A stretch of DNA of 62,850 bases from Pseudomonas sp. C1C7 (GTDB lineage Bacteria; Pseudomonadota; Gammaproteobacteria; Pseudomonadales; Pseudomonadaceae), in NCBI RefSeq assembly GCF_013359595.1, contig NZ_JABFMP010000035.1:1-62850 (forward strand), in the 5' to 3' direction. A program made the position numbers and the translations under genes. Below, in pieces: positions 52,661 to 61,784 of this stretch. Positions within the stretch are counted from its first letter, which is position 1, and the number at the start of each line of letters is the position of its first letter. The notes beneath the pieces are model-generated. The model was not told the origin of the DNA. It saw nothing but the letters and a program-made list of their open reading frames with translations, and did no database searches.

Positions 52661-52793
52661 GTAGCAGCTGGCGCAGCCTGCGTCCGGCTGCGAAGCAGTC
52701 GTAAATTCAGGCACTGCGGTCTGTCAGGCAGATCCAGTGCACAGGTTTTGCGACTGCTGCGCAGTCGCACGCAAGCTTCGCCAGCTGCTACAG
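52661..52793. repeat. REP-like palindrome pair, family B
   Basis: GTAGCAGCTGGCGCAGCCTG left and CTTCGCCAGCTGCTACAG right. It separates the channel gene from the chemoreceptor gene. Confidence 0.88.
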
Positions 52794-52833
52794 GGGGCCG
52801 GGTGTTACGGCTTCAGGGAAAAAGGTATTTCCT

Positions 52834-54960
52834 ATGCACAAACGATTTCACACGATCCAGAGCAAGATCGCCCTGCTCGCCGGCCTCTGCCTGTTGCTGG
52901 TGGTGGGCCTGCTGATGGGGTTGTCGCTGTACCAGACCCGGCAAAGCAGCCAGCAGGTGGACCAGGCCAGCAGTGAAATGCTCGCCGATGCGGCCAAGGA
53001 ACACATGCAGGCGCTGGGCAAGGTGCAGGCCATGCAGGTGCAGCGCACCTTCATGCAGACCCATGAATTCGGCCAGGGGTTATCGCGATACCTGCTCTAT
53101 CTGCGACAACTTCAGCATCAGGGCACATTGACCCGCCCACAACTGCGCCAGGAGCTGAGTAGCCAGCTTCAACAGGCCCTCAAAGACAAGCCCGACCTGC
53201 TCGGGCTTTACGTCATTTTTGAACCTGATGCGCTCGACGGCCAGGACAGCAGTTTCGCCGACAAGGCAGAGCTTGGCAGCAACGAGAAAGGCCGCTTCTC
53301 GTTGTACTGGGTGCAAAGCAAACCCGGTGAACTGCAAGCGGTGATCGGCGACGAAGGCCTGCTGGCCAACACCGAGCCAGGGCCGAGCGGCGCGCCGTAC
53401 AACGCCTTCTACACCTGCGCCCGCGACACCCGTCAGGCTTGCGTGCTGGAGCCCTACTTCGACGAAGCGTCCGGCAGCCGCAAGCTGGTCACCAGCGTCG
53501 CCTTCCCCCTGCTGGAAAACGGCAAAGTCATTGCCGTGGTAGGCCTCGACATCAACCTCGCCGTCCTGCAGAACAACAGTGAAGCCAGTGCCCGCGAGCT
53601 GTTCGACGGCCACGGGCAGATCAGCATCGTCAGCCCTCGCGGGGTGATCTCGGCCAACAGCCAGGACGTCAGTCGCCTGGGTTCGCCGATGGACAACGCG
53701 GACGTGATGGACGCTCTGCGCCAGGGTCAGCCGAAAGTGTTTGTCGACCCGCAGCAGATCAAGGTCCTCGAACCCCTGGCACCCATTGCCGGCGCCGCGC
53801 CCTGGGGTGTGCTGGTGGGCGTGCCGCAAGAGGTACTGCTGGCGCCGGTCACCACCCTGCAGAACGAACTCGATGCCCAGGGCGCGAAAAGCACCGCGCT
53901 GGCCCTGCTGCTCGGCGGTGGCTCGGCCCTGCTCGGCCTGCTGCTGATCTGGTACACGGCGCAACGCATCACCCGGCCGTTGCAGGTGCTGACGCGGGTC
54001 ATGGAAGACATTTCCCTCGGCGAAGGCGACCTGACGCGGCGCCTGCAAGTGCAGTCGCGGGATGAAATCGGCCAGCTGGCGACGGCGTTCAACCGCTTTG
54101 TCGAGCGCATTCATCAGTCGATTCGCGAAGTGTCGTCGGCGGCGCTCGGCGTTAACGAGGGCGCCCGTCGGGTGCTGGAGGCGTCCAATTCGTCGCTGAG
54201 CAATTTCGACGATCAATCGAGTCGCACCAACAGCGTGGCGGCGGCGATCAATCAGCTGGGGGCGGCGGCGCAGGAGATCGCGCACAACGCCAGCGACGCT
54301 TCGCACCAGGCGTCCAACGCCCGGCAGCAGGCGGAGGATGGGCGTCAAGTTGTGCAGCGCACGATCGAGGTGATGAACGAGTTGTCGGGCAAGATCAGCG
54401 AGTCCTGCGCCAACATCGAGGTGCTCAACGACAAGACCGTGAACATCGGGCAGATCCTCGAAGTGATCAAGGGCATCTCCCAGCAGACCAACCTGCTGGC
54501 GCTCAACGCGGCGATCGAAGCGGCGCGGGCCGGCGAAGCCGGGCGTGGCTTTGCGGTGGTCGCCGATGAAGTGCGCAGCCTGGCCGGACGCACCCAGACC
54601 TCGGCGCTGGAGATCCAGCAAATGATCGAGGAACTGCAAGTCGGCGCCCGGGATTCGGTGACCACCATGACCGAAAGCCAGCAGCACAGCGAGGAAAGCG
54701 TCAACATCGCCAACCTCGCCGGCACCCGCCTGGGCAGCGTGACCCAGCGCATCGGCGAGATCGACAACGTCAACCAGTCCGTCGCCGCCGCCACCGAAGA
54801 ACAGACCGCCGTGGTCGAAGCCCTGAACGTCGACATCACCCAGATCAACACCCTCAACCAGCAAGGCGTGGAAAACCTGCAATCGACCCTGCGCGCATGC
54901 ACCGAGCTTGAGCAGCAGGCGGCGCGGTTGAATCAGTTGGTGGGGAGTTTTCGCATTTAA
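52834..54960 (+). CDS. Methyl-accepting chemotaxis protein with periplasmic Cache sensor
   Basis: A 708-residue chemoreceptor: TM1 (about 12-32), a large periplasmic sensor (33-350) of double-Cache type (FYTCARDTRQACVLEPYFD, SVAFPLLENGKVIAVVGLDI), TM2 (about 358-380), HAMP, and a signalling domain with QQTNLLALNAAIEAARAG. AAAGG precedes the ATG. dCache receptors of this kind often bind amino acids, amines or organic acids. Its place between the FeaR-box channel and permease operons suggests it senses the same compound. Confidence 0.9.
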   Translation: MHKRFHTIQSKIALLAGLCLLLVVGLLMGLSLYQTRQSSQQVDQASSEMLADAAKEHMQALGKVQAMQVQRTFMQTHEFGQGLSRYLLYLRQLQHQGTLTRPQLRQELSSQLQQALKDKPDLLGLYVIFEPDALDGQDSSFADKAELGSNEKGRFSLYWVQSKPGELQAVIGDEGLLANTEPGPSGAPYNAFYTCARDTRQACVLEPYFDEASGSRKLVTSVAFPLLENGKVIAVVGLDINLAVLQNNSEASARELFDGHGQISIVSPRGVISANSQDVSRLGSPMDNADVMDALRQGQPKVFVDPQQIKVLEPLAPIAGAAPWGVLVGVPQEVLLAPVTTLQNELDAQGAKSTALALLLGGGSALLGLLLIWYTAQRITRPLQVLTRVMEDISLGEGDLTRRLQVQSRDEIGQLATAFNRFVERIHQSIREVSSAALGVNEGARRVLEASNSSLSNFDDQSSRTNSVAAAINQLGAAAQEIAHNASDASHQASNARQQAEDGRQVVQRTIEVMNELSGKISESCANIEVLNDKTVNIGQILEVIKGISQQTNLLALNAAIEAARAGEAGRGFAVVADEVRSLAGRTQTSALEIQQMIEELQVGARDSVTTMTESQQHSEESVNIANLAGTRLGSVTQRIGEIDNVNQSVAAATEEQTAVVEALNVDITQINTLNQQGVENLQSTLRACTELEQQAARLNQLVGSFRI

Positions 54961-54983
54961 GATTGATGTCGCCTGAAATGCCG

Positions 54984-55140
54984 CCATCGCGAGCAAGCTC
55001 CCACAATGGATCTCGGCCGTACACAAATCCTGTGTTCACCGAAGATCCCTGTGGGAGCGGGCTTGCCCGCGATGAGGCCATTAGATTCAACATCGATGTC
55101 GCCTGACACTCCGCCCTCGCGGGCAAGCCCGCTCCCGCAG
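54984..55140. repeat. REP units, family C (three copies)
   Basis: ATCGCGAGCAAGCTC at 54987, GTGGGAGCGGGCTTGCCCGC at 55052 and GCGGGCAAGCCCGCTCCCGC at 55119. With the FeaR site this accounts for most of the 346-base gap before the permease gene. Confidence 0.85.
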
Positions 55141-55164
55141 GGTCCTTGCTGAATTCACCCAATC

Positions 55165-55201
55165 TGGCACCCACAATCAACCACATGGCATGCACGCAAA
55201 C
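55165..55201 (+). promoter_or_regulatory. FeaR-type two-box site, permease-phospholyase-kinase operon
   Basis: TGGCA at 55165 and 55186, 21 bases apart, each followed by N8 then CAA or AAC; preceded by AATC as at 51194. A -10-like TAGTAT starts at 55224, 59 bases from the first box. The operon starts at 55307. Confidence 0.82.
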
Positions 55202-55306
55202 ATGCCGCCACACACCCCGCGCGTAGTATCGAAGCGCAAGCAACGCTCTACCCCCTCCATTTCTCACTAAAACAATAAATCGGCCTTCTGGCCGCGGGAG
55301 ACTTCT

Positions 55307-56620
55307 GTGCTCAAGAAAAGTGCGCTGGGCTGGCCAAAGATTGCCGGCCTCGGAATTGCGTTGGTGGTGGCCGGGCAGTTTTCCGGCTGGAACTTCGGGT
55401 TGGCGGCCGGTGGCTGGTTGAACATGCTGATTGCCACGCTGTTGATGGCGCTGCTGTGTGGTGGCCTGGCGTTGTGTGTGGCGGAGCTGTCCACCGCCCT
55501 GCCCAGCGCGGGCGGCGTGTTCGTCTACGCGCAAACCGCCTTCGGGCCGTTCGTGGGTTACCTGGTCGGTGTCGCTTGCGCGCTAGCGTTGACCATCGGC
55601 ACCGGCGCCGCCGCGACCTTCATCTGCGCCTACACCGAGTCGATCTTCGGCATCGGCGGCTGGCCGGTGAAGATCGCCCTTTTCGCGGTGATCATCGGGA
55701 TTCACCTGCGCGGCGTCGGCGAGGCCATGGGCCTGACGTTCATTGCCGGCATCATCGCGGTCGTCGCGCTGCTGACCTTCGGTGTCGCCATGGCACCCCA
55801 CGTGGAACTCGCCAACCTGCTGGTGTTGCCGGCCAATGTCAGCACCCCGGTCAGCCTGGGCGGGATCTTCGCCTGTGTGCCGTTCGCCATCTGGCTGTTC
55901 ATTACGGTCGAGCAGACCGGCTCGGCGGCGGAAGAAGCGCACAACCCTGGCCGCACCATGCCCCGCGGCATTCTCGCGGCGGTCGGCACCCTGCTCGTTA
56001 CGGCGTTGGTGGTACTGGTCTGCGCACCGGGTGCCGGTGGCGTCGAGCTGGTGGGTTCGGCGGGCGATCCGCTGTACGCGGCGATGTCCAGCAACAGCGC
56101 CTTCGGTGAAAACTCCTGGCTGGCCAAGGTCATCGGCTGCGGCGGCGTGTTCGGCCTGATCGCCACCTTCTTCTCCCTGGTCTACGCCGCGTCCCGGCAG
56201 CTGTTCGCCATGGCCCGCGACGGCCTGTTCCCGCAGTGGCTGGGCAAGACCGGCAAGCGCGGCACGCCTTACCCGGCGCTGTTGCTGATCGGCGCCATCG
56301 GCCTGCCTTTGTCCGAGGTCGATCCGGCCACCGTGATGCTCGCGGTCGTGCTGCTGCTCAATGTTTGCTACCTGTTCATTTTCGGCGCCTACCTGCGCAT
56401 CAAGAGCAGCCAGCCCGACCTGCCACGCCCGTTCAGCCTGATCGGCGGCAAGCTGGTGGCCTGGCTGGGCCTGGCCCTGACGCTGGTGGTGATCGCCGCC
56501 TGCTTCCAGCTCGATCTCAAGATGCTGATCGCCCTCGGCGCGACCTTCGTGCTGTGCATTTTCAACTTCCTGCTGCGCACTCGCCGCAGCACCGCAATCG
56601 AGGTTCCAGACCATGCCTGA
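55307..56620 (+). CDS. APC-family amine/amino-acid permease
   Basis: A 437-residue, 12-helix permease of the amino acid-polyamine-organocation superfamily, similar in style to ethanolamine permeases (GWPKIAGLGIALVVAGQFSGW, GGVFVYAQTAFGPFVGYLVG, FITVEQTGSAAEEAHNPGRTM). GTG start at 55307 follows GGGAG. The stop overlaps the next gene by eight bases, so permease, phospholyase-like enzyme and kinase are one operon. Predicted substrate: an amino alcohol, by association aromatic. Confidence 0.88.
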   Translation: MLKKSALGWPKIAGLGIALVVAGQFSGWNFGLAAGGWLNMLIATLLMALLCGGLALCVAELSTALPSAGGVFVYAQTAFGPFVGYLVGVACALALTIGTGAAATFICAYTESIFGIGGWPVKIALFAVIIGIHLRGVGEAMGLTFIAGIIAVVALLTFGVAMAPHVELANLLVLPANVSTPVSLGGIFACVPFAIWLFITVEQTGSAAEEAHNPGRTMPRGILAAVGTLLVTALVVLVCAPGAGGVELVGSAGDPLYAAMSSNSAFGENSWLAKVIGCGGVFGLIATFFSLVYAASRQLFAMARDGLFPQWLGKTGKRGTPYPALLLIGAIGLPLSEVDPATVMLAVVLLLNVCYLFIFGAYLRIKSSQPDLPRPFSLIGGKLVAWLGLALTLVVIAACFQLDLKMLIALGATFVLCIFNFLLRTRRSTAIEVPDHA

Positions 56621-57890
56621 CACTCTCCTGCAACGCCGCCACCGCGTACTGGGCAGCGCATCGCCGCTGTTCTACGACAAACCGCTGCATCTTGTTCGTG
56701 GCGAAGGCGTTTGGCTGTACGACATCGACGGTCGCCGCTACCTGGACGTCTACAACAACGTGCCTTGCGTCGGTCACTGCAACCCGCGCGTGGTCGAGGC
56801 GATGCATCGCCAGGCGAGCACCCTGAACATCCACACCCGCTATCTGGACGAGCAAGTGGTGCGTTACGCCGAGCGCCTGACCGCCACCTTCGCCCAGCCG
56901 CTGGACACCGCGATGTTTACCTGCACCGGCACCGAGGCCAATGAACTGGCGCTGCGCCTGGCGCGTTACGCCAGCGGCGGTACCGGGATCATCATCAGCG
57001 ACTACAACTACCACGGTAACTCGGCGTCCCTGGCCGAAGTGACCACCGCCCTGCCCTCGCCCGAACCCTTCGCCGCCCATGCCCGCGCCGTGCCGATCCC
57101 GTGCCTGTACCGCGCACCGGCCGGCACCACCGAGGCGCAACTGGCGGATGAATACGCGGCCAACATCGCCGCCGCGATTGCCTCGATGCAGGCCCAGGGC
57201 ATTCGCCCGGCGGCGCTGTTGATCGACACCCTGTTCGCCAACGAAGGATTGCCTCGGGTGCCGGCCAGGTTCGTCGCCAGGGCCGCGGAGCTGATCCGTG
57301 CGGCGGGCGGCTTGTTCATCGCCGATGAAGTGCAGTCCGGTTTCGGTCGTACCGGCGATCACCTGTGGGGCCATCAGGCCCACGGCGTGACCCCGGACAT
57401 CGTCACCCTCGGCAAACCCATGGGCAACGGCTATCCGCTGGCCGGGCTGATTACCTACAAGGCGCTGGTCGAATCGTTCGGGCGCAACGCCATGTACTTC
57501 AACACCTTCGGCGGTTCGCCCGTGGCGGCGGCGGTGGGCATGGCAGTGCTGGACGAGATTGAAGAGAAACAACTGCTGCTCAATGCGCAGACCGTCGGCG
57601 CCTACGTGCAGCAGCGTTTGCAGGCGCTGGCCGTCAAGCATTCGATCATCGGCGATGTACGCGGCAAGGGCCTGTTCTTCGCCATGGAACTGGTGCGCGA
57701 TCACGCCAGCAAGGAACCGGCGGGCCTGGAGGCGCGCAAGGTGGTCAATGACATGCGCGACAACGGCGTGCTGATCAGCAAGATCGGCGCCGGCGACAAC
57801 ATCCTCAAGCTGCGCCCGCCGCTGGTGTTCAACCGCGAACACGCAGATATCTTCGTCGACACCCTGGACCACGCCCTGAGCGCGATTTGA
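56613..57890 (+). CDS. Class III aminotransferase-fold enzyme, phospholyase-like
   Basis: A 425-residue PLP enzyme of the AGXT2-like branch: TGTEAN (105-110) at the phosphate cup, ADEVQSGFGRTG (Asp238), and PLP Lys268 in TLGKPMGNG. This branch includes ammonia-phospholyases, which act on O-phosphoethanolamine or phosphohydroxylysine and release phosphate and ammonia to give an aldehyde, as well as ordinary omega-transaminases. The directly following kinase gene (nine-base gap) is the hallmark of the phospholyase type: kinase makes the O-phospho amine, lyase splits it. The FeaB-like ALDH elsewhere in the cluster would oxidise the aldehyde. Plain transaminase activity cannot be excluded. Confidence 0.8.
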   Translation: MPDTLLQRRHRVLGSASPLFYDKPLHLVRGEGVWLYDIDGRRYLDVYNNVPCVGHCNPRVVEAMHRQASTLNIHTRYLDEQVVRYAERLTATFAQPLDTAMFTCTGTEANELALRLARYASGGTGIIISDYNYHGNSASLAEVTTALPSPEPFAAHARAVPIPCLYRAPAGTTEAQLADEYAANIAAAIASMQAQGIRPAALLIDTLFANEGLPRVPARFVARAAELIRAAGGLFIADEVQSGFGRTGDHLWGHQAHGVTPDIVTLGKPMGNGYPLAGLITYKALVESFGRNAMYFNTFGGSPVAAAVGMAVLDEIEEKQLLLNAQTVGAYVQQRLQALAVKHSIIGDVRGKGLFFAMELVRDHASKEPAGLEARKVVNDMRDNGVLISKIGAGDNILKLRPPLVFNREHADIFVDTLDHALSAI

Positions 57891-57898
57891 GGCCTGCC

Positions 57899-58912
57899 AT
57901 GACTGAATTCCACACTTTGAGCCACGACCAGCAGGTGGCTCGCCTGCACGATCTGGCGCGCCACGCCCTGCAGCACTGGGAAGGCGATTTCGCCGACATC
58001 GAACTGGTGAAATACCGCGAGAACGCGGTGTTCTCCGCCCGCCGCCACGACGGCCAGCGCGTGGCCCTGCGCATCCACCGCAACGGCTATCACTGCGAAG
58101 CGGCGCTGCGTTCGGAACTGCAATGGATGGAGGCGCTGGAAAGCGCCGGGATCACCGTGCCGCAGATCATTCGATCGCAGGATCAGCGGCATTTGATCGA
58201 GGTGAGCCACGCGGAGGTCGGCGAGCGGCATGTCGACATGCTTGCCTGGCTGCCCGGCGCGACCGCAGGCACGTCCGAGGCCGGGGTGCAGGCCGATACC
58301 GAGATTGATTTTCTGTTTGCCGAAGCCGGTGCGATTGCCGCACGGATTCATCTGCATTCGGCGGATTGGCAGCAGCCGGACGAGTTTGTCCGGCATGCCT
58401 GGGATGAGGAAGGTTTGATCGGCGCCAATCCGTTCTGGGGGCGGTTCTGGGAGCTGGAGCAGTTGAGTGATGAGCAGCGGGACCTGCTGCAACAGGCGCG
58501 GCGTCGGGCGCGTCGGGACTTGCGTCAGTATGGCCGGCACCTGGGTAATTTCGGCATGATTCACGCCGATCTGGTGCCGGAAAACCTGCTGATCGAAGGC
58601 CCGCGTTTGCGCTTGATCGACTTCGATGATGCCGGGTTTGGCTGGCATATGTTTGAGTTGGCGACTGCGCTGTATTTCTGTCTGGATGATCCGCGTTATG
58701 AGCACATCAAGGCGGCGTTGCTGGCGGGGTATCACGCGGTCAAACCGTTGACCGAGGCGGATCGGCAGACGCTGGCGTTGTTCCTGCTGCTGCGCGGCAC
58801 GACTTACCTGGGCTGGATTCACACCCGCCAGGGCACGCAGACCGCGATCGAAATGGCGCCGATGCTGATCGAGCGGGCCTGCGGGTTGGCCCGGGAGTAT
58901 CTGCAAGCCTGA
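57899..58912 (+). CDS. APH-fold small-molecule kinase
   Basis: A 337-residue kinase of the aminoglycoside/choline/hydroxylysine kinase fold. N lobe with VALRIHRNGYH (Lys-equivalent Arg region), catalytic loop IHADLVPENLLI (Asp224, Asn229) and metal Asp241 in LIDFDDAGFGW. ATG 57899 comes nine bases after the previous stop. With the phospholyase-like gene it suggests phosphorylation of the hydroxyl of an amino alcohol. Antibiotic resistance is unlikely given the operon. Confidence 0.85.
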   Translation: MTEFHTLSHDQQVARLHDLARHALQHWEGDFADIELVKYRENAVFSARRHDGQRVALRIHRNGYHCEAALRSELQWMEALESAGITVPQIIRSQDQRHLIEVSHAEVGERHVDMLAWLPGATAGTSEAGVQADTEIDFLFAEAGAIAARIHLHSADWQQPDEFVRHAWDEEGLIGANPFWGRFWELEQLSDEQRDLLQQARRRARRDLRQYGRHLGNFGMIHADLVPENLLIEGPRLRLIDFDDAGFGWHMFELATALYFCLDDPRYEHIKAALLAGYHAVKPLTEADRQTLALFLLLRGTTYLGWIHTRQGTQTAIEMAPMLIERACGLAREYLQA

Positions 58913-58942
58913 CCCACAATGGCCGGTGCCCACCGCCGGCCC

Positions 58943-59036
58943 CTGTAGGAGCTGTCGAGTGCAACGAGGCTGCGATCTTTTGATCTTGATCCTGAAAATC
59001 AAGGTCAAAAGATCGCAGCCTTCGGCAGCGCTTACA
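58943..59036. repeat. Large palindromic repeat, family A
   Basis: CTGTAGGAGCTGTCGAGTGC left, CCTTCGGCAGCGCTTACA right, inner arms GCTGCGATCTTTTGATCTTG / CAAGGTCAAAAGATCGCAGC; between convergent kinase and flavin reductase genes. Confidence 0.9.
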
Positions 59037-59050
59037 CAAAGCAATGCATA

Positions 59051-59557
59051 TCAGGCCGCAGCATGATCCAGACGATGGAACAGGCGGTTGAAGTACACCA
59101 GGCTGTCCCGCGGTTCGCGCACGCCCACTTTGGTAAGCTCCACGAACATCACCGAGTGCGAGCCCACTTCCTTGCACTCGCTGATTCGCCCTTCCAGCTG
59201 CACCAGCGCATCGCGCAGTACCGGCACTTCGGCCGCGCCGTCGTCCCACAGGTCCCAGGCGAAACGTTCTTCCATCGGCACTTTGGTCATGCCGGCGAAG
59301 TGCTTGGCCAGTTCTTCCTGTTCACCGCACAGCACGTTCACGCACAGATGGCCGTTGGTGCGGAACACGTCGTGGGTGGCGCTGTTGCGGTTGACGCACA
59401 CCAGCACGGTGGGTGGCGAGTCGGTCACCGAGCACACCGCGCTGGCGGTGATGCCGCAACGGCCGCCAGGGCCATTGGTGGTGATGATGTTCACTGCCGC
59501 CGGCAACTGCGCCATGGCGTTGCGAAAGTCGATTTGCTGCTGGCTCAGGTCGGCCAT
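59051..59557 (-). CDS. hpaC: Flavin reductase, HpaC-like
   Basis: A 168-residue FMN/FAD reductase closely like HpaC, the small component of 4-hydroxyphenylacetate 3-monooxygenase: LPAAVNIITTNGPGGRCGIT, ASAVCSVTDSPPTVLVCVN, CVNVLCGEQEELAKHFAGM, and C-terminal LVYFNRLFHRL. It supplies reduced flavin to HpaB. The oxygenase HpaB is not in the window, so the gene is separated from its usual partner. Fits a pathway that yields 4-hydroxyphenylacetate (for example from octopamine or tyramine). The upstream region lacks a FeaR-type site. Confidence 0.87.
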   Translation of the reverse strand: MADLSQQQIDFRNAMAQLPAAVNIITTNGPGGRCGITASAVCSVTDSPPTVLVCVNRNSATHDVFRTNGHLCVNVLCGEQEELAKHFAGMTKVPMEERFAWDLWDDGAAEVPVLRDALVQLEGRISECKEVGSHSVMFVELTKVGVREPRDSLVYFNRLFHRLDHAAA

Positions 59558-59814
59558 GTCGGTGCCCCTTCCTTCAGGAGGACCGCTGGTTTGCGGCCCG
59601 TAGGTGATGGAACAAGACTAAGGCTCAAGGCCGCGCGCAACCATTCTGACGATCCCCACGCCGAGGTAGGCTTTCCGCTAGTCGACTAGGTGGTTTCTTT
59701 ATCGCAAGGGCTGGTCACAATGGCTATCCTGCACACTGGCTCCAAAAAAATGAGCCGATGCGTGCCGCGCGTTCGCGCGCGAAAACAATAATTAGAAATT
59801 TCGTGGCAGCCCCG

Positions 59815-60444
59815 ATGGAAACCCGCAAACCGATTGTTTACATCGTTGACGACGACAAGGACCTGCGCACCTCGCTGGCGTGGTTGCTGGAGTCCGTCAG
59901 TGTCCAGGCGCAGTGCTTTGCCGGCGCCGATGAATTCCTCAGCCAGTACGACCCCCAGCAGCCCGCCTGCCTGGTGCTGGACGTGCGCATGCCGGAGACC
60001 AGCGGTTTCCAGTTGCAGGAGATCCTCAACCAGCGCGGCAGCACCCTGCCGACGATCTTCGTCTCGGCCCATGGCGATATCCCGATGTCGGTCACGGCGA
60101 TGAAGAACGGCGCCCTGGACTTCGTCGAGAAGCCCTACAACCCGCAGCAGATGATCGACCGCATCCAGGCCGCGCTGAAGGCCGCCGTGCACGCCCAGGC
60201 CGACCAGCAGCAGCGCCAGAACCTGCAAGGCAAGCTCGCCCTGCTGACCAGCCGCGAGCGTGAAGTGCTGATGCTGGTGATCGATGGCAAGGCCAGCAAG
60301 GTGATCGCCCGGGAGCTGAACATCAGCGTCAAGACCGTCGATGTGCACCGCACCAAGATCAAGGAAAAGATGGGCGTGAGCAGCATCGCGATGCTGGTGC
60401 GCGAAGTGCTGCATTTGCCGGGTGAGGAGCCGGTGCGGCACTGA
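59815..60444 (+). CDS. FixJ/NarL-type response regulator
   Basis: A 209-residue regulator: receiver with VYIVDDDKDLRTSLAWLL, phosphorylation site Asp56 (VLDVRMPE) and Lys106, then a LuxR-type HTH (LLTSREREVLMLVIDGKASK, LNISVKTVDVHRTKIKEKMG). The FixJ subgroup usually pairs with a PAS-containing kinase, none of which is in the window. ATG 59815 chosen as it gives the standard start METRKPIVYIVDDD; an earlier ATG at 59758 adds a basic, non-conserved stretch. Divergent from hpaC. Targets unknown; possibly the same catabolic module. Confidence 0.88.
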   Translation: METRKPIVYIVDDDKDLRTSLAWLLESVSVQAQCFAGADEFLSQYDPQQPACLVLDVRMPETSGFQLQEILNQRGSTLPTIFVSAHGDIPMSVTAMKNGALDFVEKPYNPQQMIDRIQAALKAAVHAQADQQQRQNLQGKLALLTSREREVLMLVIDGKASKVIARELNISVKTVDVHRTKIKEKMGVSSIAMLVREVLHLPGEEPVRH

Positions 60445-60485
60445 GGCTCACCTTGCCCTGACCATTGCGGTGGCCGCAAGGCCGC

Positions 60486-60585
60486 CTTCGCGAGCAAGCC
60501 CGCTCCCACATTGGATCTCTGTCATACACAAAAATTGTGTTCACAGCAGAACCAATGTGGGAGCGGGCTTGCTCGCGAAGAGGCC
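60486..60585. repeat. REP/BIME pair, family C
   Basis: TTCGCGAGCAAGCCCGCTCC left, GGGAGCGGGCTTGCTCGCGA right; between the convergent response regulator and feaR genes. Confidence 0.88.
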
Positions 60586-60623
60586 GGCAAATCCAACATC
60601 CCTTTCATCTGACACCATCAAAC

Positions 60624-60696
60624 CTGTAGGAGCTGCCAAAGGCTGCGATCTTTTGATTTTGCTTTAAAAGATCGCAGCCTTCGGCAGCTCCTACAG
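60624..60696. repeat. Large palindromic repeat, family A
   Basis: CTGTAGGAGCTGCCAAAGG left and CCTTCGGCAGCTCCTACAG right with a central GATCTTTTGATTTTGCTTTA turn; sits directly before the feaR stop. Confidence 0.9.
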
Positions 60697-60711
60697 GGAT
60701 GTTGTGGGGTG

Positions 60712-61632
60712 TCAGTTCTGGCTGTAGCGCTTGCGATAGGCGCCCGGAGATACGCCGAAGCGCGATTTGAACGCCGAGGAGAAGTAGCTGGAATCGGAGA
60801 AACCCCAGGCATAACACAGCGCCGAAAGCTTCTGCTCCACATCCGAGCGGCGCAGGTTTTCGGCGCAGAAATCCAGGCGCCGGTGCTTGATGTATTGCGC
60901 CACCACCAGCCCGCGCTTGGAGAACATCCGGTACAGCCCGCGCACCGAAACCCCCACCTCACGGGCGATCAGTTCGGGGCAGAGCTCTTCGTTGCTGATG
61001 TGTTCGTCGATGAAGGCGATGATCTTGCGGAACTGCCGTTCATGGGCATCGCCGGCGATGTCGCGGGCGCTGACGCCGGGCAGCAGCAGGCTGACCAGGG
61101 CGTCGAGCACCGCCTCGCTTTCCTGCATGTCCAGCCCTTCCTGCTGGCGGGTTTCCAGCACCAGCTTGTTGGCCATGGCCGCCAGCGGGTTGTTGGCGCC
61201 GATGCGGGTGGCGCAGTTGACCGCCGAGAAATGCGAACCACGCTCCACCACCTGGCGCGGCAGGATCAGCGACAACTGACGGGAATCGTGGTTGTAGGTC
61301 ATGTCGCTGGGGCGGCTGGCGTCGATCAGGGCGATGTCGCCGCAACCCAGCTGCGCACGGTTGTCGCCCTGCTCCAGCTGCGAACTGCCGCGCATCTGGA
61401 ACACCGCGTAGTAATGGCCGTCGCTGCTGATGCTGACGTCCTTGTCGGAGCGATACAGGTGCACGTGCGCCATGTCGACCACACTGAGTTTGATGGCGCC
61501 GCTGCGAAATTCCGCCAGCTCGCCATAAAAATCGGTGTCCAGCGCGCGGGCGTCGAAACGCCCGCAGGCCTGGTTGACCTGGCTGAGCCAGCTTTCGAAT
61601 GCCTCATTGCGCACCGCCGATGCAGTAATCAT
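60712..61632 (-). CDS. feaR: AraC-family activator FeaR
   Basis: A 306-residue regulator with strong likeness to E. coli FeaR, activator of the tyramine/phenylethylamine oxidase and phenylacetaldehyde dehydrogenase genes: FESWLSQVNQACGRFDARAL, GDIALIDASRPSDMTY, and C-terminal VSVRGLYRMFSKRGLVVAQY, IKHRRLDFCAENL, GFSDSSYFSSAFKSRFGVSP. Three promoters in this window (50645, 51198, 55165) carry paired TGGCA-N8-AAA-like boxes, close to the FeaR consensus TGNCA-N8-AAA as I recall it. So it probably activates the ALDH, channel and permease-lyase-kinase operons in response to the aldehyde or amine. Confidence 0.92.
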   Translation of the reverse strand: MITASAVRNEAFESWLSQVNQACGRFDARALDTDFYGELAEFRSGAIKLSVVDMAHVHLYRSDKDVSISSDGHYYAVFQMRGSSQLEQGDNRAQLGCGDIALIDASRPSDMTYNHDSRQLSLILPRQVVERGSHFSAVNCATRIGANNPLAAMANKLVLETRQQEGLDMQESEAVLDALVSLLLPGVSARDIAGDAHERQFRKIIAFIDEHISNEELCPELIAREVGVSVRGLYRMFSKRGLVVAQYIKHRRLDFCAENLRRSDVEQKLSALCYAWGFSDSSYFSSAFKSRFGVSPGAYRKRYSQN

Positions 61633-61784
61633 GTCCGCAGAGCCTCACGTGTTTTTGTTGTTATTCTTCGACCGCTTCGTCGAGCGGTTCGTTAAAAATC
61701 TTTCATGTTCCGACCTCTCCTCCCTGAGGGCCGCCGGGCGCCCATTCAACAGGCTCCGGCGTCGGTTTTCCAGCCGTGCAGCGC

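Noticed and set aside
57899..58912. Aminoglycoside resistance kinase
   Set aside because: Same fold, but operon coupling to a PLP enzyme and permease points to amino-alcohol metabolism.
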